A stretch of 64,000 nucleotides of DNA, taken from assembly GCF_046736345.1 (NCBI RefSeq), contig NZ_CP157210.1, positions 2,232,001-2,296,000 on the forward strand, read 5' to 3'. Each line of letters starts with the position of its first letter. The stretch's first letter is position 1. Source of the DNA: Hyphococcus formosus. Its GTDB lineage: Bacteria > Pseudomonadota > Alphaproteobacteria > Caulobacterales > Parvularculaceae. The translations under genes were made by a program, and so were the position numbers. This document shows, piece after piece, positions 15,655 through 26,154 of the stretch. Under the pieces are notes generated by a model, which saw only the letters and a list, made by a program, of their open reading frames with translations, was not told the DNA's origin and made no database searches.

Positions 15655-16089
15655 ATGACTGATACTTTGCCGCCTGTTGGCGGCCTTAAACAACAAGCAA
15701 AACGTCTTCGCGCCAGTCTGGCGCAAGATGGTGATTTTATTTCTCACAGCGAAAGTCTTGAACTGATTGCGAAGCAATATGGCTTTCGTGATTGGAACAC
15801 GATCCATGCGGCCGCAGGAAACAGCCCGCCGCCCGATGCTATGGCATTGGGGAACAGGGTCAGTGGCCAGTATCTGGGTCAGGCGTTTTCCGGTGAGATC
15901 ATTGCGATCAGGTCTTTGGGATCAGATTACAAGCGCGTGACCATTCATTTCGATGAACCGGTCGACGTGGTGACGTTCGATAGCTTTTCTGCTTTCCGGC
16001 AGCGTGTTTCTGCGCGCGTCAATAAATATGGCGTTAGCGCTGAAAAAACGTCGGACGGAAAACCCCAGATGGAAATCGATCTGATTTAA
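15655..16089 (+). CDS. Protein with a glyoxalase-associated N-terminal domain
   Basis: 144 residues from the ATG at 15655, which has GAGG seven bases upstream (an earlier in-frame start does not). Residues 8-55 match the small helical domain found in some glyoxalase-superfamily proteins: LKQQAKRLRASL, then ISHSESLELIAKQYGFRDWNTIHAA. The second half (about 65-144) is a strand-rich domain (YLGQAFSGEIIAI, YKRVTIHFDEPVDVV) without the metal-binding residues of a glyoxalase. Function unknown. Its end overlaps that of the convergent HxlR gene by four bases. Confidence 0.7.
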   Translation: MTDTLPPVGGLKQQAKRLRASLAQDGDFISHSESLELIAKQYGFRDWNTIHAAAGNSPPPDAMALGNRVSGQYLGQAFSGEIIAIRSLGSDYKRVTIHFDEPVDVVTFDSFSAFRQRVSARVNKYGVSAEKTSDGKPQMEIDLI

Positions 16090-16565
16090 CGGGCGAGCAA
16101 TTGCGCATCGCGTAATTCAACTGGCCTGCCATCTTCACTGACAAGACCAACCTTGAGCGCGGGAGCATTAGGCTTTCCGCGCTCATAAATGCCCGCATTC
16201 GACGCATCGCGGGCCGCATGTTTTTCGCCCCATTGCATAAGCGCCATCAACGGCATTGCGAGGTCAACGCCTTTTGTCGTTAAAACATATTGATGCCGGG
16301 TGCGCTGACCGGCTTCTTTATAGGGCCGGCGCCGCATGACGCCGTCATCCACAAGGCTTTTCAATCGTTTTGACAAAACGGTCCGCGGCAGACCAAGCGA
16401 CGAATGCAGTTCGTCAAACCGGGTAACCCCGTAAAGAGCCGAACGAATAATCAACAATGACCAACGATCCCCCACAATATCGACCGCCGCCGCCAGGCTG
16501 CATTGATCGAGGGGCGGCGCACCGCGCTTCACCGTGTTGTCGTCAGGTCCATCTGCATAAGCCAT
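16086..16565 (-). CDS. HxlR-family transcriptional regulator
   Basis: 159 residues. The winged-helix domain spans about 20-115: DQCSLAAAVDIVGDRWSLLII, FDELHSSLGLPRTVLSKRLKSLVDDGVM, RHQYVLTTKGVDL. HxlR proteins are dimers that sense aldehydes or oxidants, often through a cysteine near the start; a cysteine is present in DQCSL. The extra C-terminal ~40 residues are not conserved in shape. It is divergent from the secreted His/Arg/Tyr-rich gene at 16752 and may control it; that is inference. No strong ribosome site is seen. Confidence 0.88.
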   Translation of the reverse strand: MAYADGPDDNTVKRGAPPLDQCSLAAAVDIVGDRWSLLIIRSALYGVTRFDELHSSLGLPRTVLSKRLKSLVDDGVMRRRPYKEAGQRTRHQYVLTTKGVDLAMPLMALMQWGEKHAARDASNAGIYERGKPNAPALKVGLVSEDGRPVELRDAQLLAR

Positions 16566-16751
16566 AGCGAATCAGTAGGGTGATTTGGCCCTTTGGCGCA
16601 ATCGGCCTGATTCGCAAATTCCAACTCACATTTTCTTGTTTGAAAACCGGTGTCTGACCGCTTTTTGGCCAGAATTCGCAACATTCCTGCCCCATTCGGG
16701 CGGCATATTGCGGGCATGGGCATCCAGCTGGGGCAAGCACGGAGAACCAGA

Positions 16752-17243
16752 ATGAACAAGTTTTTAAAAACGATAGGCATCGCGGCAATTGGCATGGCGA
16801 CCCTGGGCGTAACCACCGCAATGGCGGCCCGCCCCGATCACTGCCGCCACGACCATGATCACCGCAGCCATGCGGCGAACTATTATAACTATTACGCGGC
16901 AGACCGTTATTACCGCGCTGGCCCTTATCAAAAATCCGGATTGAGCATTTCTGTTCGCTTGGGCGATGATCGCTATCACGACCGGCGATATGATCGCAGA
17001 TATGACCGCGGTTATAATTATAATCGCCGCGATCGCCGGATCGTAAATCGCGAGGTGTTTGACACGCGTTATAATGCGCGGATCGTTCTGACCGAACAGG
17101 TCGTCCGTTCACGTCATGGTCGTCAGCTCATCTGCACGGTTGATGCACGCGGTCGTCAAGCCCACCGCGTTCCGCACAAGCGCCTAAGAAAAGTCGCTCG
17201 CCGGAACTGTTCAAAACGGGCACAAATTCGCATTCTCGCTTAA
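16752..17243 (+). CDS. Exported His/Tyr/Arg-rich protein
   Basis: 163 residues from the ATG at 16752, where GGAG and a signal peptide (cut near AMA-AR) support the start; the in-frame upstream part is not signal-like. After the signal comes HCRHDHDHRSH, then tyrosine-rich NYYNYYAADRYY and arginine/aspartate-rich RYHDRRYDRRYDRGY, followed by a more ordinary C-terminal domain (about 95-160) ending with two cysteines that may pair. His-rich exported proteins can bind metals; no family is recognised. A terminator follows. Confidence 0.68.
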   Translation: MNKFLKTIGIAAIGMATLGVTTAMAARPDHCRHDHDHRSHAANYYNYYAADRYYRAGPYQKSGLSISVRLGDDRYHDRRYDRRYDRGYNYNRRDRRIVNREVFDTRYNARIVLTEQVVRSRHGRQLICTVDARGRQAHRVPHKRLRKVARRNCSKRAQIRILA

Positions 17244-17270
17244 CACTTAACTCGTTGCGACGAGTGCGCG

Positions 17271-17304
17271 ACCGCCGACATGCGTATCTTGTCGGCGGTT
17301 TTTT
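17271..17304 (+). terminator. Rho-independent terminator after the His/Tyr-rich gene
   Basis: ACCGCCGAC (17271-17279) pairs with GTCGGCGGT (17291-17299), followed by a T run. It reaches the end of glmM, which comes from the other strand. Confidence 0.85.
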
Positions 17305-18670
17305 ATGCGACTTTTTCGAGGGCCGAACAAATATCGTCAACCGCCTGGGTGACCGCTTTATCGTCCACACCCTCGCCCATCACACGGATCAATGGTTCGG
17401 TGCCGGATTTGCGAATGACCAAGCGGCCATCCTTACCAAGACGATCTTCGCCGGCCTTGATCGCCTTTTTCACGTCTTCATGATCCAGCGGATTGCCGCC
17501 ATTAAAGCGAACATTGCGGAGCAATTGCGGGAACGGTTCAAAGCTGTGGCAAATGTCACTGACCTTGCCGCCCTTTGCGGCCAAAACGGCCAAGACCTGA
17601 AGCGCAGTAACAAGCCCATCACCGGTTGTGCCATAGTCGCTCAAGATCACATGGCCTGATGGTTCGCCGCCGATATTCATGCCAATGGCGCGCATTTCCT
17701 CGACCACATAACGATCACCGACTTTCGTCCGCGCGAGCTTTAGCCCTTGTCCTTCGAGGAATTTTTCAAGCCCCAAATTCGACATGACCGTCGATACAAT
17801 ACCGTCGCCTTTTAGCTTGCCGCGCGATTTCCAGTCGGTCGCGATCATAGCCAACAATTGATCGCCATCGACCATCTGGCCTTTCTCGTCACAGATCAAA
17901 ACCCGATCCGCATCGCCATCGAGCGCAATCCCGATATCCGCGCGATATTCGAGCACCGCCTGTTGCATTTTCTTCGGCGCAGTCGAGCCAACATTTTGAT
18001 TAATATTCGTGCCATTCGGCTCAACGCCAATTGATTTAACCTCGGCACCAAGCTCCCACAAAACCGTCGGGGCAACTTTATATCCGGCACCATTCGCGCA
18101 ATCGATGACAATCCGAATGCCCTCTAGCGAATGACGGCGCGGGAAGGTCGCCTTGGCAAATTCGATATAGCGCGCGCCCGCATCATCTATGCGTTTGACG
18201 CGGCCCAGATCTGGCGATTGTGCGCGGCCAACATCGGGGCCTTCTTTCATCAATCGTTCGATCTCTAATTCCGTTTCGTCAGATAGTTTAAACCCATCGG
18301 GGCCGAAGAATTTCACGCCATTATCATAATACGGATTATGTGAGGCAGAAATCATAACGCCCAAATCTGCGCGCAGTGACCGTGTCAGCATTGCCATGGC
18401 AGGGGTCGGTAGTGGCCCCAATAGAAACACATCCATTCCGGCAGCCGCAAAGCCAGCGGTTAATGCAGGCTCAATCATATAGCCCGAGAGACGGGTGTCT
18501 TTGCCGATCACGACGCGATGGCGATGGGCACCATTTTTGAAAACACGACCAACCGCCATTCCGAGCCGCAGAATATTGTCAGGCGTCATCGCACCTGCAT
18601 TGGCAAGCCCCCGTACACCGTCGGTACCGAAAATCTCTCTTTTACCGGTCATTTGATCATCGCCCCGCAT
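17303..18670 (-). CDS. glmM: Phosphoglucosamine mutase
   Basis: 455 residues from the ATG at 18670, which has AGGAGAG about eight bases upstream; another in-frame ATG at 18652 is possible. It converts glucosamine 6-phosphate to glucosamine 1-phosphate for UDP-GlcNAc, peptidoglycan and LPS. GTDGVRG near the start, the catalytic phosphoserine in MISASHNPYYDNG, the magnesium loop DGDADR, and GEPSGHVI and KSGTEPLIRVM for sugar-phosphate binding are all present. It is last in ftsH-folP-glmM. Confidence 0.97.
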   Translation of the reverse strand: MRGDDQMTGKREIFGTDGVRGLANAGAMTPDNILRLGMAVGRVFKNGAHRHRVVIGKDTRLSGYMIEPALTAGFAAAGMDVFLLGPLPTPAMAMLTRSLRADLGVMISASHNPYYDNGVKFFGPDGFKLSDETELEIERLMKEGPDVGRAQSPDLGRVKRIDDAGARYIEFAKATFPRRHSLEGIRIVIDCANGAGYKVAPTVLWELGAEVKSIGVEPNGTNINQNVGSTAPKKMQQAVLEYRADIGIALDGDADRVLICDEKGQMVDGDQLLAMIATDWKSRGKLKGDGIVSTVMSNLGLEKFLEGQGLKLARTKVGDRYVVEEMRAIGMNIGGEPSGHVILSDYGTTGDGLVTALQVLAVLAAKGGKVSDICHSFEPFPQLLRNVRFNGGNPLDHEDVKKAIKAGEDRLGKDGRLVIRKSGTEPLIRVMGEGVDDKAVTQAVDDICSALEKVA

Positions 18671-18728
18671 GGGCTGCTCTCTCCTGATTGAATTTGATTG
18701 ACTGTAACACGTCAATTTATCCAATGCC

Positions 18729-19553
18729 TTAACGCCACAAATGCGGATTTTCTATGGCGTCAGCAATATTTAGCGCCTGCCGGGTTTCGGCGACGTCATG
18801 TACGCGGAAAATTGAACACCCTTGCGCGAAACCGGTCAACACAGCCGCCAGTGCCCCGCCAAGCCGCTGATCTGGCGGGCTGTCCCCATCAATGGCGCTG
18901 ATAAAGCGCTTGCGGGAAGCCCCCAAAAGCACCGGACGACCAATCTGGGTTAACCGATCAAGATTGGCCAATAACAAAAGATTATGCTCGGTAGTTTTGC
19001 CAAAACCGATTCCAGGATCAACGATCAGCCTGTTTTCGAGTATCCCGGCATTCACACAACAAGCAACGCGGCGGGAGAGATATTCAAAAACCCCCTCAAC
19101 CACATCGTCATATTTGGGTTTTTCCTGCATGGTTTTCGGATCGCCCTGCGCATGCATCAAGACAATATCGCAGCCCAATGACTTTGCGGTTGTGATGCTA
19201 TCGGGCGAAAACTCAAGCGCCGTAACATCGTTCCAGATTGTCGCGCCGGCCTCAACGGCGGCGACCGCAACTTCCGGCTTTCGGGTATCGATCGAAATAG
19301 GAATATCAGTCTGTGTGCGAAGTTCTTTAATGATCGGCAAGACCCGCGCAATCTCCTCATCCACGGGCACCTCATCGGCACCGGGGCGGGTCGATTCGCC
19401 ACCCACATCGAGGATCGTTGCGCCTTCGGCCGCAAGGCGAAGACCATGCGCGATTGCTGTTTCAGGGTCAAAAAAACGACCCCCGTCAGAAAATGAATCG
19501 GGGGTCGCATTGATGATCCCCATTATATCGGGGCGTTTATTCATATTCGGCAT
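18729..19553 (-). CDS. folP: Dihydropteroate synthase
   Basis: 274 residues. It condenses 6-hydroxymethyl-dihydropterin diphosphate with p-aminobenzoate in folate synthesis and is the sulfonamide target. Seen are MGIINATPDSFSDGG (pABA and diphosphate loop), DVGGESTRPGA, SIDTRKPEVA, DPGIGFGKT and the C-terminal RVHDVAETRQAL. It starts 18 bases after the ftsH stop and is followed by glmM, a common alphaproteobacterial order. The tail HLWR is normal. Confidence 0.97.
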   Translation of the reverse strand: MPNMNKRPDIMGIINATPDSFSDGGRFFDPETAIAHGLRLAAEGATILDVGGESTRPGADEVPVDEEIARVLPIIKELRTQTDIPISIDTRKPEVAVAAVEAGATIWNDVTALEFSPDSITTAKSLGCDIVLMHAQGDPKTMQEKPKYDDVVEGVFEYLSRRVACCVNAGILENRLIVDPGIGFGKTTEHNLLLLANLDRLTQIGRPVLLGASRKRFISAIDGDSPPDQRLGGALAAVLTGFAQGCSIFRVHDVAETRQALNIADAIENPHLWR

Positions 19554-19571
19554 GCTCGTCTTTGCGGGCGA

Positions 19572-21497
<1,926 letters not shown>

Positions 21498-21646
21498 TCG
21501 ATCGTTCCTTACAGCCCGTCACCCAGATCGGTATTGGGCAGTTTAATTCGTAATTTTGCGGCGCAATTGATTATACGCCGGTTCAAGTCCAGTAGTTTAG
21601 TAGATAGGCGTTAAGAAATGCCAGCGCTATCCGATTCGTGACATTT

Positions 21647-22957
21647 CTACGAAAATCTAACAATTTCCGACACATATCGTTCCGGTGTCAGCGACCGCAA
21701 AACAGCCGCTTCCGTCTGATTAAATAGGAGGGCCGGCGCGCCAATCAATATGCCGTCTGCATATATACCAGGTAGCGTCGCCAAAGCTTCTTTTGGCCCC
21801 TCAAAAAACCCGGAACCAGCGGCCAATTGCGCGATGTCATTTTCTGTTAACGGTCCGATTTCGCCAGAAAATCCGGCCTGTGGCGTAATGATAAAGCGGT
21901 TATCCCACAAAATCGGCTGATCGAGCGGGACCCGGCCAAGAGGGGGAATATCGGCGCGACCGGTAATCGCCGCTGGTTCCCGGATAATCCAGAGCATGTC
22001 TTTTCGCATTTTCAGCAATGCACCGCCCAGTGTCGCCGTCCCGGTGGCAGTGACCTGAGAATAGGCCGAACGGGCCTGATCTTGATTTGGGTAGTGAACA
22101 GCGCCCCCCACCGAATAGATGAGCCGCCGCAATAGCCCCGTCATCACATCAAGGTCGGTTTTCGGGTCCAGATTAAGCGATACGCCGCCCCAGCGATAGA
22201 ACTTCCCGTCTTGTGCTTCAAATGCCGCTTCTTCCTGCGCACAGTGACGCCTATGCGCCCTGCCCATCTCTTCTGCAGTTTTGGCCAGCGCCGCTGCGGT
22301 CAGAAGGTTTTGCTCCTCCAGCGCCCCGATCACCGCGCGCACACGCACGCGCTCATAGGTGGGATCGTCATTAGACGGATCATCGACATAATCCTGCCCG
22401 GCTTCGTCGAGAAACCGGGTAATGTCCATCCGGCGAAAGCCCAGCAAGGGCCGTAACAATCGAATCGGTTCTCCCGCACCGGCGGCGACCCATGTTTCTT
22501 CCTTCATGGCGGATAAGCCGCGCGGACCCGCACCGCGGCCAAGCCGCATGAAAACAGTTTCTGCCTGATCGTCTAAACTATGGGCCGTTATAATTGCCTC
22601 GCAGCCGTCGCTTTGCGCGGCTTCAATCAAGAGCCGATAACGCGCTGATCGCGCGGCCGCCTGAATGCCCGTTTTTGGTTTTTCGCCTGCCCAACGCAAA
22701 AGCCGATGCGAAAGGCCAATCGCCGCACACCATTGCGATACTTTTGCGGCCTCTTTGGCGGCCTCGGGCCGCAACCCATGATCGACCGTAAGCGCAAGAA
22801 CCTCTGCTCCAGTGGCTTTGGCATAACCAGCCGCGAGCCGCGCGAGCGCGATAGAATCGCGCCCACCGGAAACAGCGATAGCAAATTTTTTCGGCAGGTC
22901 GAGCGCTTTTGCCCGTTCGTCAAAAGCGCTCTGGGAAATCGGCTTATTTGCAGTCAA
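21647..22957 (-). CDS. tilS: tRNA(Ile)-lysidine synthetase
   Basis: 436 residues. It adds lysine to C34 of the CAU-anticodon isoleucine tRNA, changing its reading from AUG to AUA; essential. The PP-loop is AVSGGRDSIALA (SGGxDS at 30-35), with GxxAAAR-like TGIQAAARSARY and ITAHSLDDQAETVFMRLGRG. The start is a TTG inside the last codons of cpoB, and the two frames overlap by 14 bases; no ATG occurs before the PP-loop. It is less similar to the family toward the C terminus, as usual. Confidence 0.95.
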   Translation of the reverse strand: MTANKPISQSAFDERAKALDLPKKFAIAVSGGRDSIALARLAAGYAKATGAEVLALTVDHGLRPEAAKEAAKVSQWCAAIGLSHRLLRWAGEKPKTGIQAAARSARYRLLIEAAQSDGCEAIITAHSLDDQAETVFMRLGRGAGPRGLSAMKEETWVAAGAGEPIRLLRPLLGFRRMDITRFLDEAGQDYVDDPSNDDPTYERVRVRAVIGALEEQNLLTAAALAKTAEEMGRAHRRHCAQEEAAFEAQDGKFYRWGGVSLNLDPKTDLDVMTGLLRRLIYSVGGAVHYPNQDQARSAYSQVTATGTATLGGALLKMRKDMLWIIREPAAITGRADIPPLGRVPLDQPILWDNRFIITPQAGFSGEIGPLTENDIAQLAAGSGFFEGPKEALATLPGIYADGILIGAPALLFNQTEAAVLRSLTPERYVSEIVRFS

Positions 22958-23771
22958 TGCGCGCCATTTCCAGATCCGTACGCTGAACGACCGCGCTCGG
23001 TGCGTTCGGATGTTTTGACTTCATGGTTTTGAAGACAGTGCAGGCTTCACTCGTTTTATCGAGACGCGCAAACGCCGTGCCGAGTTTGAGATAAGCTTCC
23101 GCTGCACGGCTGTTATTCGGATAGTTGCGAATATGCGCAATAAAGGCATCGGCCGCTGCCGCATTCTCGCCGAGCGCAAGATGAATCTCACCCAAACGGA
23201 ATTGCGCATCCGGGGTGCGCTGATGATTTGGGAAAGCCTCAAGATAAAGACTGAACGCAGCCTTGGCGCGTTGATAGTCCCCGGCGAGCAAGAAACCCGA
23301 CGCATAATCAAACGCCGCATTCGGGTCGATCGGTAAAGAAACATCGCCGCCGCCGACGGTTCCCGTTTGGTCAACGGTCGTCTCACGCGCAATCTGATCG
23401 CCAATCGGGTCATCACTCGACATCGCGGCACCGGATGCACCGCCCATCAGATCAACCGGTCCATCGCCGGCAACGGGAGCATCACCAAACTCGCTAGCCG
23501 TGCCGCCAGACAAAGCCGCGGTAACGGCATCAAGCCGCTGGTTGGCTTGTTCAAGTTTATAGGTCAATTCTTCAATACGGCCGGTCAGCTGCTGGTTACG
23601 GCTCTCCAGTTCAGAGATCCGAACCATCATCGCGCTTTGATTGGCGATTGCCTGTTCCGCCTGTTGCATCCGCGCTTGAAGATCACGGACATCATCCTTC
23701 GTGCCGCCAAGCGCCGGTCCGGCCAAAGCCATTGCGCCGATAAGCGCGATCATACCTGATTTAATGCGCAT
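22944..23771 (-). CDS. cpoB: Cell division coordinator CpoB (YbgF)
   Basis: 275 residues. Signal peptide (cut near ALG-GT), then a coiled coil (about 25-85, DVRDLQARMQQAEQAI and onward) that trimerises, a low-complexity linker, and TPR repeats from about 150 (DYASGFLLAGDYQRAKAAF, AQFRLGEIHLALGENAAAADAF, AEAYLKLGTAFARL). It links Tol energy to peptidoglycan synthesis by PBP1B in the periplasm. It sits in the usual place after pal but behind a terminator. tilS overlaps its end. Confidence 0.95.
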   Translation of the reverse strand: MRIKSGMIALIGAMALAGPALGGTKDDVRDLQARMQQAEQAIANQSAMMVRISELESRNQQLTGRIEELTYKLEQANQRLDAVTAALSGGTASEFGDAPVAGDGPVDLMGGASGAAMSSDDPIGDQIARETTVDQTGTVGGGDVSLPIDPNAAFDYASGFLLAGDYQRAKAAFSLYLEAFPNHQRTPDAQFRLGEIHLALGENAAAADAFIAHIRNYPNNSRAAEAYLKLGTAFARLDKTSEACTVFKTMKSKHPNAPSAVVQRTDLEMARIDCK

Positions 23772-23914
23772 GGTGCTCTCTACCTCTTTTCGTCCAATTC
23801 ATCTGTGTTCCGGAACCGGCCAATATTACAATAGCTGATATGGGAACCATATGGCGTTCCGGTCAATTATGGCATGAAACTTTGTCGAAAAAACGCCGCT
23901 TTACCCAAATGACC

Positions 23915-23955
23915 AAAAGAAAAGGCGCGCCACCGATAATATCAGCGACGCGCCC
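23915..23955 (-). terminator. Rho-independent terminator between pal and cpoB
   Basis: On the minus strand GGGCGCG pairs with CGCGCC around a second stem GCTGATA/TATCGGT (with two G-T pairs), followed by TTTTCTTTT. It separates pal from cpoB, so cpoB, tilS and onward need their own promoter or read-through. Confidence 0.75.
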
Positions 23956-23980
23956 TGTTCCGTTACAACAACGGGGAAGC

Positions 23981-24487
23981 TTAAGAAGCTACGCCAGTAA
24001 TCGTTGTTGTTGAATTACGGTTGACCGACCATGCGTCCTCGGTTGAACGCGTATCAATCGGACGCTCTTTACCGTAAGAAACTGTCGTAATGCGTGAGCC
24101 ATCAACACCGAGGCTGACGAGATATGCTTTTGCAGATTCAGCACGGCGAGCACCAAGCGCGAGGTTGTATTCGCGTGTGCCGCGTTCGTCGCAGTTGCCT
24201 GCGATCATGATGCGTGTCTGCGGATATTCTTTCAACCAAGCGGCTTGCTTAGCGAGTGTCGCCTGAGCCTGTGGAGAAAGCGTGTACTGGTCATAGGCGA
24301 AGAAGACGCGATGACCGGCAGAATTCTCTAGGTCTGCCTGTGAACCCGGCACTGGCCCCGTAGGTGCGCTAGACGCAGATGTGTCCTGACCCGTTGTATC
24401 AACAACACCAACGTCATTAGTGCTAGCGCAGGCGGAAAGAAGCGCAAGAGAAGCGATCACCCCCGCAGATTTAAAAAAGTTCGTCAT
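23981..24487 (-). CDS. pal: Peptidoglycan-associated lipoprotein Pal
   Basis: 168 residues from the ATG at 24487, where GGAG and a lipoprotein signal (LALLSAC, cysteine at 19) give the start; a 40-codon upstream extension is not kept. The OmpA-like domain (about 60-165) has the block RIMIAGNCDERGTREYNLALGARRA that binds diaminopimelate of peptidoglycan. It anchors the outer membrane to the wall and binds TolB. A separate promoter seems to lie in the 297 bases after tolB. Confidence 0.97.
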   Translation of the reverse strand: MTNFFKSAGVIASLALLSACASTNDVGVVDTTGQDTSASSAPTGPVPGSQADLENSAGHRVFFAYDQYTLSPQAQATLAKQAAWLKEYPQTRIMIAGNCDERGTREYNLALGARRAESAKAYLVSLGVDGSRITTVSYGKERPIDTRSTEDAWSVNRNSTTTITGVAS

Positions 24488-24683
24488 ATTTATTTGCTCC
24501 ACTTCCCAGTCCGTTTTGACCTGGGCTCCTGAACCGGCCTGGCGAGCGCGCGCCCCCGCCCCGTAGCCTAATATTTTACAACACCCCATACGCGCAGATG
24601 AGCGCATAGTCGCGACGGTAGTCTTATAGTCCCCATCTTACAATTCTGTGTCAGTTAAATCCTAAAATTTAACCAACGCGCGA

Positions 24684-24712
24684 ATCGTAGCGATACACGG
24701 GCTCGCAATCAA
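24684..24712 (-). promoter_or_regulatory. Possible promoter of pal
   Basis: TTGATT (24707-24712) and TACGAT (24684-24689) on the minus strand are 17 bases apart, in the otherwise empty 297-base gap between tolB and pal. It would let pal, a very abundant protein, be made in excess over the rest of the Tol system. Confidence 0.35.
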
Positions 24713-24784
24713 GAACGACTGTTCCGGTGAGAAAATGAAATTTCGTTTATCCTCGACCAGAATTTTCGTCCTTAAAAGAGTAAC

Positions 24785-26113
24785 TTAGGGCAATAATGGA
24801 GACCACGCAGGGTCCGAAGCATCACCCGGGGTGCGAATTCGACGAAGATTTCTTCCCGTTAAATCCACTGACCATAACGAAGATTCAGCACCAGTTCCGT
24901 CGCGACGCGGCTGTGATTGACGATAAAACAGCAAAACTCGTCCGTTAGGAGACCATGTTGGTCCTTCATCAAGGTAACTCTCTGTTAACAAACGCTCGCC
25001 GGTTCCATCCGGGCGAATCACCCCGATGTAAAACCGTCCGCCATACATTCGGGTGAACGCGATCAAATCGCCGCGCGGGCTCCAGACCGGTGTCTGATAA
25101 CGCCCCTCACCAAAGGTGATCCGCTTTTGGCCCGTGCCATCGGCATTCATCACATAGATCTGTTGTGTGCCGCCACGGTCCGATGTGAACGCGATCCGGC
25201 GACCATCCGGCGACATGGTCGGCGAGGTGTCGATCGATGAATCATCGGTTAGACGGGTTAGACGCCGGGTCGACAAATCCATTTTAAAGACATCTGAATT
25301 CCCGCCCCGCTCCATCGACATTAGAACCTGTCGACCATCCGGTGAAAAACGTGGCGCGAAGGTCATGCCGCGAAATGTACCAAGCTGTTCCTGCTCGCCG
25401 GTTTCAATATTGAACAGATAGACCTGACCCGGACGATTATCGAACAGCGCCATATAGGTGATCTGTTGCTGGGTCGGCGAGAAACGTGGCGTAAGAACCT
25501 GATAGCCGAGTCCATCGGTCAGCGGGATCGGGTTGGCACCATCCTGATCCATGATCATCAGGCGCTTCACGCGCTTGTCTTTAGGGCCGGTTTCATGAAC
25601 GAAAACCAGACGCGTATCGAAATAGCCCTCTTCGCCGGTCAGGGTTTTGTAAACAAAATCAGCGACTTTGTGCGCTGCGCGCCGCCAATTATCGGCCGGG
25701 GTCTTAAACGCCACCGCGCCTAATTGCTCATCGCCATAAACGTCCCACACGCGGGTTGAAACCTGAATGCGGCCATCGGGCAATTCCTGCACCTCGCCGA
25801 CAATCAAAACCTGTGCGTTGATAATCCGCCAATCCGCAAAGCGCGGGCGCGCATTCACGCTTTCCGGTTTTTCGATATAGGCCCGCTGATCGATAACCTG
25901 AAACAGACCGGACCGATCAAGGTCAGCCATGATCACGCCAGTGATGTCGCGACCCAATGCAGCCGTTTGATCATCCGCACCCAGAAAATTTGGCGCGGCG
26001 ACCGGCATCGGATCAACATTCCCTTGGGTGATGTCGATGGTTACCCGCGCAAAAGCGGACTGGCCAAATGCGGCGACCATAAATGTCAGGAGAATCGTCA
26101 GAATTTTTCTCAT
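24785..26113 (-). CDS. tolB: Tol-Pal system protein TolB
   Basis: 442 residues. Signal peptide (cut near AFA-RV), an N-terminal anticodon-binding-like domain to about 165, and a six-bladed beta-propeller from WD40-like repeats: FSPTQQQITYMA, FSPDGRQVLMSM, MSPDGRRIAFTSDRGG, WSPRGDLIAFTR, WSPNGRVLLFYRQ. Periplasmic; it passes force between TolA and Pal. GAGAG precedes the ATG. tolA ends 42 bases upstream. Confidence 0.98.
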   Translation of the reverse strand: MRKILTILLTFMVAAFGQSAFARVTIDITQGNVDPMPVAAPNFLGADDQTAALGRDITGVIMADLDRSGLFQVIDQRAYIEKPESVNARPRFADWRIINAQVLIVGEVQELPDGRIQVSTRVWDVYGDEQLGAVAFKTPADNWRRAAHKVADFVYKTLTGEEGYFDTRLVFVHETGPKDKRVKRLMIMDQDGANPIPLTDGLGYQVLTPRFSPTQQQITYMALFDNRPGQVYLFNIETGEQEQLGTFRGMTFAPRFSPDGRQVLMSMERGGNSDVFKMDLSTRRLTRLTDDSSIDTSPTMSPDGRRIAFTSDRGGTQQIYVMNADGTGQKRITFGEGRYQTPVWSPRGDLIAFTRMYGGRFYIGVIRPDGTGERLLTESYLDEGPTWSPNGRVLLFYRQSQPRRDGTGAESSLWSVDLTGRNLRRIRTPGDASDPAWSPLLP

Positions 26114-26154
26114 ATCGCTACTCTCTTTCAGGCCCCCTGAAATTAGGTTTTGTT

